Source of the DNA: CAZMXI01 sp964570205
GTDB lineage: Bacteria > Planctomycetota > Phycisphaerae > Tepidisphaerales > Tepidisphaeraceae
Assembly (NCBI GenBank): GCA_964570205.1
Contig: CAZMXI010000092.1
Coordinates: 1 to 19,722 of the forward strand
Direction of reading: 5' to 3'
DNA: 19,722 nt
The notes under the pieces were generated by a model that did not search any database, was not told where the DNA came from, and was given only the letters and a program-made list of their open reading frames with translations. Positions 14,104 through 19,722 of this stretch are shown piece after piece. The position numbers were made by a program, and so were the translations under genes. The number at the start of each line of letters is the position of its first letter. Position 1 is the stretch's first letter.

Positions 14104-15534
14104 ATGACGCTGTTCGATCAGATCAAAGCACTGCCGGCAATGGCCAGGTCGCGACATCGCATTCTGCGTGAGGGCGCGTGGGTCACGGTCGGCCAGGTCA
14201 CAGCGGCGGTGGGGCTGGTGGCCGGCACACGGCTGATCACCGAATTCGTCAGCCCTGAGACCTATGGAACGGCCAGTCTGCTGCTGGGCATCGCCATCCT
14301 GGCCAAGAACATCTTCTGCACGCCGGTCCTCAGCGCGGTGCTCCGGTTCTATCCCGAAGCCGCCCGCGCCAACGAGGTGTGGCGTCTGCGGGGCATCATT
14401 CAGCGCATGCTTAGATGGACGACCGCGGCGTTGCTCATCGCGTTGCTGAGCGCCGGCGCATCGTACGCCTGGTGGCAGAACATCTCGGCTATGCCTTTCA
14501 TCCTTCTGGGCATCGTGTTGGTGTTCGACGTTGCGCAAAGCATGGAGGTGCATCTCTGGCTGGCGGCCCGCCGCCAGCGGGCCGTGTCCGTCTCTATCGC
14601 ATCGGATGCATTGTTGCGGCCGATGCTCATTGTCGCGGCTGCGGTCGTTCTGGGGGCCACTGCCGGAAGCGTGATCCTTGGATACGCAGTCTCCTATGCC
14701 GTCATCTTCGGAGGCAGCGTTTTGCTGGCATCACGGGAGGGAGCCGTCCGCCCCGCGGATGCCGGGCAGGCGCCGGACCATCCCAGCTCCAGTCGTGCGG
14801 ACCTCGTTCGACGAATCCTGCGCTATGCGATCCCGCTCATGCCCCTGGCGCTGATGAGTTGGATCACGTCGCTGAGCGATCGATACATCGTCGGCGCGAA
14901 GCTGACCCTGGAGGAGGTTGGCGTCTATGCAGCGGCATTCAGCCTGATGAGCCATCCGTTCCTGATCGCCTACGGCACGGTGTCGCGTACGCTGACACCG
15001 GTCTACAACACCGCGGTGTCGCACGGAAGCCACCAGCACGCGGCCAGAATATTCCGCACGTGGCTGTTGTTGACGGTGCTGATCGGCATTATGGGGCTGG
15101 CGTGCACCTGGGTGCTCAGATACTGGGTGGCCCATTGGCTGCTGGCCGCGAAATACCGAAACAGCGTCGATCTGATGCCCTGGATCGCATTGGGCTATTG
15201 CATCTACGCGGTGGCGTGGGTCTTCGAGAAGAAGCTCTATGCCAGAAAACAGACGGTACGGCTCGCGATCATCCACACAATGGTGGCCGCAACAGCGGTC
15301 GCCGCGCCGCTGGTGCTCATTCAGTACTTCGGGCTCACGGGCGTAGCCATGGCCTGCCCGGTGCATTTCGGGGTGATGGCTGCGTTAATGGTGGCGATGT
15401 GCGGCAGGGATCCGAAACCTGGCGGCTTGCCCGCCCCGAACGAGGCAATCGGCCCCGATGACGACTCGGTGGAGGATGTGTCAGTCACTCCCTCTGCGGA
15501 CAGCCGTGTCGATGATGCGCGCCTTGTGCGCTGA
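14104..15534 (+). CDS. Wzx-like polysaccharide flippase (MOP/MVF superfamily)
   Basis: The 476-residue protein has about twelve or more hydrophobic segments. The N-terminal REGAWVTVGQVTAAVGLVAG and VSPETYGTASLLLGIAILAK are the opening helices of polysaccharide-biosynthesis flippases (usually 'lgp.eyG' after helix 1). Around 235-260 the second half repeats the pattern: IPLMPLALMSWITSLSDRYI and LTLEEVGVYAAAFSL, the classic second-lobe motif. The C-terminal 45 residues are hydrophilic and acidic. It would move undecaprenyl-linked repeat units across the inner membrane for the polymerase encoded just upstream. It converges with the amidotransferase-like gene, with only 19 bp between the stops. 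Confidence 0.87.
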   Translation: MTLFDQIKALPAMARSRHRILREGAWVTVGQVTAAVGLVAGTRLITEFVSPETYGTASLLLGIAILAKNIFCTPVLSAVLRFYPEAARANEVWRLRGIIQRMLRWTTAALLIALLSAGASYAWWQNISAMPFILLGIVLVFDVAQSMEVHLWLAARRQRAVSVSIASDALLRPMLIVAAAVVLGATAGSVILGYAVSYAVIFGGSVLLASREGAVRPADAGQAPDHPSSSRADLVRRILRYAIPLMPLALMSWITSLSDRYIVGAKLTLEEVGVYAAAFSLMSHPFLIAYGTVSRTLTPVYNTAVSHGSHQHAARIFRTWLLLTVLIGIMGLACTWVLRYWVAHWLLAAKYRNSVDLMPWIALGYCIYAVAWVFEKKLYARKQTVRLAIIHTMVAATAVAAPLVLIQYFGLTGVAMACPVHFGVMAALMVAMCGRDPKPGGLPAPNEAIGPDDDSVEDVSVTPSADSRVDDARLVR

Positions 15535-15553
15535 ATGAAACCCGCCTGCACCC

Positions 15554-17422
15554 TCAGCGGCTGGACTGGATATGCCTGTGCAACAGGCCGAACGTAGCGA
15601 CGGCGTCGAAGAGTCCTGCCTGGACGGGGCGCCCTTCGGCATGATCGACCCAGAACCGCTGGATGGCATCCTTGTCGAAAATCGTGTCCGGCAGCGCGGA
15701 ATCGTCGGCAAGCAGCGATTCGAAGGCACTGCGCATCGCGGGGCTGCACAACCAGAACCGGTCGAAATGAGGCCATGAGCAGTGCGAAACATAGTTGCCG
15801 CTGCGCTGCCGTCTGCGCACGCGCTGGCGGGCCAGGGCGATCTGCCGACGCGCAAGCATCGCCGAGCGATGCACCCAACCCGGGAAACCGGCGGGAAGCC
15901 AGGTGTTGGCGTCTGGGATCCAGACGAGTTTCTTGCCGATGTGCCAGACAGCGCGACGGATGATCTCGCCGCTGGCGCGGGCTTTCGCCGGTGTCGCGAG
16001 ATAGAGTTGCTGAACACGACGAGAACTGAAGGCGTTTCTCTCGGAGGTGAACCGACGCAGGCAGACCAGGTTGAGCCCCGCCCTGAGGCGGTTGAGCCCG
16101 TGCGTCCAGAAAAGCTCCCACATGTCGGGGACACACGAGCCCCAACGGGCAACCTGTTCAATCATCGCGCTCGCGGCCTCGCGGTTGGCCTGCTCGCAAT
16201 CCGCACGCACTTCCGCCCGAAGAACCTGCGCGCCTTGCGGATGAGCCAGAGGGAAGTCCGTGAACAGCCGGAGAAGATGATCCTCGATGCGTCCGGCCGG
16301 GCGATCCCAGAGGCGAGGCCACTTCAGTGAATCACCCTTGAAATAGGTGTCTGAGCCGTAACCCAGCACAGTCACGTCAAAGCCATAGTCCCACTGCGGC
16401 TCTGCCAGTGGCAGGTAATGGGCCTGGTTCCATGTCCAGACACCGGCACTCAACCGACTGGCCGGCTGCATGAGGCCGGGATACCAGCCGGCATCCCTCA
16501 GAATCAGCCGTTGAGACAGCCCACAGGCGCCGGCGACACGAGCTGCGGCTGCGGTCTCGGCATTGGGCGTATCGGCGAGAGTAACGCCGACGACGTTCGC
16601 CGGACACGCCCCTGCGACCAGCCGGGAATCGAGCCCGCCGCTGAGCAGCAAAGCGGGCGCCCGAGCCGTCGCGCAGGCCTGCTGCACCGTGGTGGTCACC
16701 GCGTCGACCAGCCTGGCGGCAAACCGTCCAACACCGCCGGACTCCGGCCGGAACACCGGGTCAGTATAGCGCGCGCGGCGATGGAGCGAACCGGCGTGGA
16801 ATTCCATCGCCTCACCGGCCTCCATAGCGCGTATGGACTCAAATGGAGAATGCGCGCCAATACTCCGCCCGTGACGGAAGAAGGACCAGAGATAGGCCCG
16901 GTCCAAGGCCAACGGACCCGGCAACGAAGCGGCGGCGGCCGCGAGGTCGTCACTGAAGACATGGCAATCGCCGCGAGACGCCTGCCATAGCGGGCGCGAA
17001 CCCTGGCTGTCGGTGGCGATGAGCAGGCGGTCGTCGTGTTCGAGGTAAAGTATCAGCGAGAAGGAGCCTTCCAGCTTCTGGAGAAAGGCAACACCTTCAT
17101 CCTGCCACATCCGAAGGAGCTGCCGGCCGACTTCCTCAGACGCTGGCGGCGTACGATCTATGCAAACGTAGCCCAAGGCGACCGCCGTGCCGCGGGGGGC
17201 GCCGTGCCGGCCGTCCTCCAGATGCACAAACGCCACGTCGTGCGCCTGCTGAAGCAGGAGCAATGAGCTTCGTTGTGCCAGGGACCGAACCGGCAGCGCG
17301 CAGTCAGTGGCAGCCTGCAGGAGCCGTTCAATGCTGTCCATCGCCTGTCCGGCTGACCGGGAACCGACCTGTGCTAATACCGGCATCGATGTACAAACCT
17401 CGTGAACAAGCAGCCATCGCAT
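15554..17422 (-). CDS. Asparagine-synthetase-like amidotransferase without an obvious glutaminase nucleophile
   Basis: The C-terminal half contains the PP-loop ATP-binding motif LLLSGGLDSRLVAG (S261-S266 SGGLDS), diagnostic of the AsnB adenylating domain. The N-terminal half keeps the Ntn-like core EGSFSLILYL (about 118-127) and LLIATDSQGSRPLW (about 133-146), the usual 'grDhlG.rPLy' strand. But no candidate start gives the Met-Cys-Gly opening that supplies the catalytic Cys. Such proteins occur in exopolysaccharide clusters and may amidate or adenylate a uronic or amino-sugar group; here the ammonia source may be free ammonia or another glutaminase. Starts at 17509, 17470 and 17467 are open. 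A promoter whose -10 covers 17466-17471 makes ATG 17422 (622 residues) most consistent. No Shine-Dalgarno. Confidence 0.8.
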   Translation of the reverse strand: MRWLLVHEVCTSMPVLAQVGSRSAGQAMDSIERLLQAATDCALPVRSLAQRSSLLLLQQAHDVAFVHLEDGRHGAPRGTAVALGYVCIDRTPPASEEVGRQLLRMWQDEGVAFLQKLEGSFSLILYLEHDDRLLIATDSQGSRPLWQASRGDCHVFSDDLAAAAASLPGPLALDRAYLWSFFRHGRSIGAHSPFESIRAMEAGEAMEFHAGSLHRRARYTDPVFRPESGGVGRFAARLVDAVTTTVQQACATARAPALLLSGGLDSRLVAGACPANVVGVTLADTPNAETAAAARVAGACGLSQRLILRDAGWYPGLMQPASRLSAGVWTWNQAHYLPLAEPQWDYGFDVTVLGYGSDTYFKGDSLKWPRLWDRPAGRIEDHLLRLFTDFPLAHPQGAQVLRAEVRADCEQANREAASAMIEQVARWGSCVPDMWELFWTHGLNRLRAGLNLVCLRRFTSERNAFSSRRVQQLYLATPAKARASGEIIRRAVWHIGKKLVWIPDANTWLPAGFPGWVHRSAMLARRQIALARQRVRRRQRSGNYVSHCSWPHFDRFWLCSPAMRSAFESLLADDSALPDTIFDKDAIQRFWVDHAEGRPVQAGLFDAVATFGLLHRHIQSSR

Positions 17423-17465
17423 GCGAATACGCACGTCCGCAAACAACCCGCGCGGCTTCGAGGCC

Positions 17466-17493
17466 ATCATAACACGGCCCGGGTTCCGATCAA
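17466..17493 (-). promoter_or_regulatory. Promoter of the amidotransferase-like gene
   Basis: On the minus strand TTGATC (-35, 17493-17488) and TATGAT (-10, 17471-17466) are 16 bp apart, and the -10 has an upstream TG (TGTTATGAT). Transcription would begin near 17459, leaving a leader of about 37 nt to the ATG at 17422. The two adjacent ATG codons at 17470 and 17467 lie in the -10 itself and cannot be starts if this promoter is used. Confidence 0.5.
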
Positions 17494-17520
17494 CATAATC
17501 CCTGGCCAAGCTTCTCGTTG

Positions 17521-17544
17521 CGCGCAGCAGAGTTGCACTGCGCG
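17521..17544. repeat. 7-bp inverted repeat between divergent genes
   Basis: CGCGCAG (17521-17527) and CTGCGCG (17538-17544) are perfect reverse complements around 10 nt. It lies between the minus-strand promoter at 17466-17493 and the GT4 start. It may be an operator serving both genes; a short GTAC-CAT-GTAC symmetry follows at 17562-17572. Confidence 0.3.
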
Positions 17545-17584
17545 GCCGTTCCGGGCATGTTGTACCATGTACGGATGGTTTGAT

Positions 17585-17589
17585 GGAGG
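17585..17589 (+). promoter_or_regulatory. Shine-Dalgarno GGAGG of the GT4 gene
   Basis: GGAGG ends 6 nt before the ATG at 17596 and supports that start. Confidence 0.75.
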
Positions 17590-17595
17590 CAGTGC

Positions 17596-18771
17596 ATGGC
17601 CCGGGTCGCCCGACCGAAACAGAACGTTGCCGTCGTCTATCACTTCTTCGCGCACTACCGAGGCCCGGTCATGCGCGAATTGCTGGAGAAGTCGGAGCAC
17701 CGGTTCATCCTCGTCGGTGACCGCAAGGATGTGGACGACGGCACGATCAAGGCCATGGAGATCCCCGATCCCGCACGTTTTGTGCTGGCGCCGTGCCGGT
17801 ACCGGCCGCTGGTTGGCATGGTTCAGAAGGGTCTTCTGCGCCTTGCGCTGCGGCGCGACCTGGATGCTGTCATCTATCTGGGCAATGCCGCGTGGATCTC
17901 CACCTGGTTGTCGGCCGTTGTCGCGCGCCTGACCGGTAAGCACGTGCTGTTCTGGACGCACGGCTGGACCGAGCGCGACCAGGGCGCCAAACGGCTGATC
18001 CGGAACACCTTTTATCGGCTCGCCCATGGGCTGCTGTTGTATGGCCACTGGGCGAAGATGATCGCGATGGAGCAGGGCTTCCCGCCCCAGAGGCTGTACG
18101 TCATCTACAACAGCCTGGACTACGAGCGACAGAAAGCCGCACGCCAGCGCATGACCTGCAGCCGTATCCCCGAGATCCGCCAACAGATGTTCTCTAGGTC
18201 GGATCTGCCTGTGATGATCTGTACAACGCGGCTGACGAAAACGCGCCGGCTGGATCTGGTGTTCGAGGCAATGCGCATGCTTCGGGATCAAGGACGGGAA
18301 ACGGCGTTGCTTCTCGTCGGCGATGGCCCGGAACGCGGACCTTTGGAAGCACTGGCGGAATCTCTGGGGATAATGGTCAGGTTCTATGGACCCTGCTATG
18401 ACGAAGAGATATTGGGTGAACTGATCATGTCCGCCAATGTGGCGGTTTCTCCGGGCGCGATCGGTCTGACGGCGATCCACAGCCTCGCCTTCGGCACGCC
18501 GGTCATCACCCATGACGACCCCGAGGATCAGGGACCGGAATGGGAGTCGATCGTGCCCGGCAAGACGGGCAGCGTCTTCCGACGCGGCGACGTCGCGGAC
18601 CTGGCCCGGGCTATCGAGGCATGGACACGAAACAGCCTCCCGGACGAGTCGGTTCGCGAGGCATGCCATGAGGTAGTCGAGCGATTCTACAACCCCCAGT
18701 TCCAGCGGATGGCCATTGACCGGGCTGTCTGCGGCGAGCCGGCGGATGACCTGTTCTGGATGAAGTCATGA
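17596..18771 (+). CDS. GT4-family glycosyltransferase with G-x7-H in place of E-x7-E
   Basis: The 391-residue protein has the two-Rossmann (GT-B) layout. The N-terminal acceptor domain opens VAVVYHFFAHYRGPVMREL and includes VLFWTHGWTERDQGAKRL. A linker YVIYNSLDYERQ leads to the donor domain with ICTTRLTKTRRLDLVFEAM and LLLVGDGPERGPLEALAE. The donor loop reads SPGAIGLTAIHSLAFGTPVI: the positions of the usual E-x7-E pair are G287 and H295. A conserved-looking GPEWES (313-318) follows. It probably adds a sugar to the lipid-linked repeat unit at the cytoplasmic face. It overlaps the acyltransferase gene by 4 bp and is divergent from the amidotransferase-like gene. Family is firm; sugar and linkage are unknown. 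Confidence 0.88.
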   Translation: MARVARPKQNVAVVYHFFAHYRGPVMRELLEKSEHRFILVGDRKDVDDGTIKAMEIPDPARFVLAPCRYRPLVGMVQKGLLRLALRRDLDAVIYLGNAAWISTWLSAVVARLTGKHVLFWTHGWTERDQGAKRLIRNTFYRLAHGLLLYGHWAKMIAMEQGFPPQRLYVIYNSLDYERQKAARQRMTCSRIPEIRQQMFSRSDLPVMICTTRLTKTRRLDLVFEAMRMLRDQGRETALLLVGDGPERGPLEALAESLGIMVRFYGPCYDEEILGELIMSANVAVSPGAIGLTAIHSLAFGTPVITHDDPEDQGPEWESIVPGKTGSVFRRGDVADLARAIEAWTRNSLPDESVREACHEVVERFYNPQFQRMAIDRAVCGEPADDLFWMKS

Positions 18772-19337
18772 ACGCATTTCGATCTCTATTCCGGCCGAAT
18801 TCGCGTGCCTACCTCTGGGCGCGCTCGTTTCGCATGTCGCTGATTCGCCATTTATGCGGCTTCCGTAACGTTCATCCCACGGCCTACCTGGTCGAGCCGA
18901 AGTACATCAGCCGGGACCTCGTGGCGGCTGAGTACAGCTTTACGAATGCCGGCTGTCGAATCGGGCCAAAGGTGGAATTGGGTCCCTATGTGATGCTCGG
19001 CCCGAACGTGACGATCATCGGCGGAGACCACTTGTGGGACAAGCCAGGCACCCCGATCATCTTCTCGGGCAGGCCGGAACTGAAGCGCACTGTCGTTGAG
19101 GCCGACGCGTGGATCGGCTTCGGGGCCATCATCATCGCCGGCGTACGTCTCGGTCGCGGCTCAATCGTGGCGGCCGGGGCGGTGGTCACCAAGAATATCC
19201 CGCCCTATGAAATATGGGGTGGTGTGCCAGCGCGCAAGATCGGCGATAGGTTCTCGGACCCGGCCGATCGCGCCGCACACGACGCCATGCTGACCCAACC
19301 GCCCCAACGCGGCACCTACTGCCCGCCTATGGCGTGA
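18768..19337 (+). CDS. Left-handed beta-helix acyltransferase (hexapeptide-repeat family)
   Basis: The 189-residue protein has the hexapeptide-repeat pattern of the LacA/WcaF/xenobiotic-acetyltransferase group: IGPKVELGPYVMLGPNVTI, then WIGFGAIIIAGVRLGRGSI and VAAGAVVTKNIP, closing with GGVPARKIG. H88 in GGDHLWD is at the position of the catalytic histidine. These enzymes act as trimers and transfer an acetyl group from acetyl-CoA to a sugar. Its ATGA start/stop overlap with the GT4 gene (18768-18771) implies coupled translation, so it probably acetylates the sugar added by that transferase. It converges with the dehydrogenase gene, with 6 bp between the stops. Confidence 0.9.
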   Translation: MNAFRSLFRPNSRAYLWARSFRMSLIRHLCGFRNVHPTAYLVEPKYISRDLVAAEYSFTNAGCRIGPKVELGPYVMLGPNVTIIGGDHLWDKPGTPIIFSGRPELKRTVVEADAWIGFGAIIIAGVRLGRGSIVAAGAVVTKNIPPYEIWGGVPARKIGDRFSDPADRAAHDAMLTQPPQRGTYCPPMA

Positions 19338-19343
19338 TTCGCC

Positions 19344-19722
19344 TCAGGCGCGGACAATGTGCTCCCGCTTCCCCGTCACGCGCTTGGTCGCATTTCGCGT
19401 ATCCACGATCAGCCGGGCGTGGTCGGCGATCATCTGCCAGTCGTAGGCCGAGTGGTTCGTCGAGATCAGCACGCAATCATAGCTCCTGATCGACTCGGGG
19501 CTCAGCTTGACGCTTTCCATTCTCAGATCGTGCCGGCGCATTTTATGGGTTGCGGGGACCAACGGGTCGTTGTAGTTGACCTCGGCGCCGAGGTGCTCAA
19601 GCTTCTCGATCAGCTCGAAGCTGGGGCTTTCCCGCACATCGTCCACGTCGGGCTTGTAGGCCAGACCCAGCACGAGAATCCGGCTGCCCTTCACGGCCTT
19701 GCCCGACGTGGACGATGTGCGG
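19344..19722 (-). CDS. UDP-sugar 6-dehydrogenase, C-terminal part (partial)
   Basis: The frame runs from the right edge to a TGA at 19344-19346. It contains the start of the UDPGDH C-terminal domain, KGSRILVLGLAYKPDVDDVR followed by ESPSFELIEKLEHLGAEV, then NDPLVP and a final SYDCVLISTNHSAYDW. This signature fits the UDP-N-acetyl-hexosamine/UDP-glucose dehydrogenases (WbpA/WbpO/TviB-like), which make UDP-uronic acids with NAD+. The NAD-binding and catalytic Cys parts lie outside the window, so the exact substrate cannot be judged. It would supply a uronic precursor for the polysaccharide made by the adjacent genes. The reading frame continues upstream of the GTG at 19694 (GKA-V-KGSR), so that GTG is not the start. 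Confidence 0.88.
   Translation of the reverse strand, partial: RTSSTSGKAVKGSRILVLGLAYKPDVDDVRESPSFELIEKLEHLGAEVNYNDPLVPATHKMRRHDLRMESVKLSPESIRSYDCVLISTNHSAYDWQMIADHARLIVDTRNATKRVTGKREHIVRA

Overview
The window is GC-rich and almost certainly comes from a member of the Planctomycetota, perhaps near the Phycisphaerae. The clearest marker is the large surface protein at 9740-12430. It starts with the planctomycete N-terminal signature ALEPRQLLSA and continues into Calx-beta repeats. Several starts have no Shine-Dalgarno sequence and others have a strong one, which is common in this phylum. I see no rRNA, tRNA, CRISPR array, transposase or phage gene.

Layout. Positions 1-30 are probably the last codons of a plus-strand gene. 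A eukaryote-type (GT3) glycogen synthase follows on the minus strand (124-2052). A 0.6-kb gene-free stretch with two hairpins, one REP-like, separates it from a small GNAT acetyltransferase (2654-3085, minus). A divergent control region then leads to a secreted DUF4139-type protein (3235-5010, plus). The 3' end of that gene overlaps a convergent minus-strand gene by 13 bp. The convergent gene (4998-6536) and its upstream partner (6533-9463) overlap by 4 bp. They encode a secreted propeller-like protein and a large secreted clan GH-A glycosidase, and look like one two-gene operon.

From 9.7 kb onward the theme is surface and exported polysaccharide. The LEPRQLLSA surface protein (9740-12430) carries two Calx-beta domains, a TIM-barrel-like enzymatic region and a Golvesin-type C-terminal domain. 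It is followed by a Wzy/O-antigen-ligase-like membrane protein (12789-14084) and a Wzx-like flippase (14104-15534). On the minus strand is an asparagine-synthetase-like amidotransferase whose glutaminase half lacks the usual Cys start (15554-17422). A GT4 glycosyltransferase with altered catalytic acids (17596-18771) is translationally coupled to a left-handed beta-helix acyltransferase (18768-19337). The end of a UDP-sugar 6-dehydrogenase runs off the right edge on the minus strand (19344-19722).

Together the right half is most simply a Wzx/Wzy-type exopolysaccharide or capsule locus. The dehydrogenase would supply a uronic-type sugar, the GT4 builds the repeat unit, the acyltransferase and amidotransferase-like protein decorate it, the flippase and polymerase export and extend it, and the neighbouring secreted glycosidases may trim or recycle it. 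The most notable points are the GT4 with G-x7-H in place of E-x7-E, the amidotransferase-like protein without its nucleophile, the multidomain surface hydrolase beside the polymerase, and an RNA hairpin at the 3' end of the DUF4139 gene buried inside an opposing coding region.
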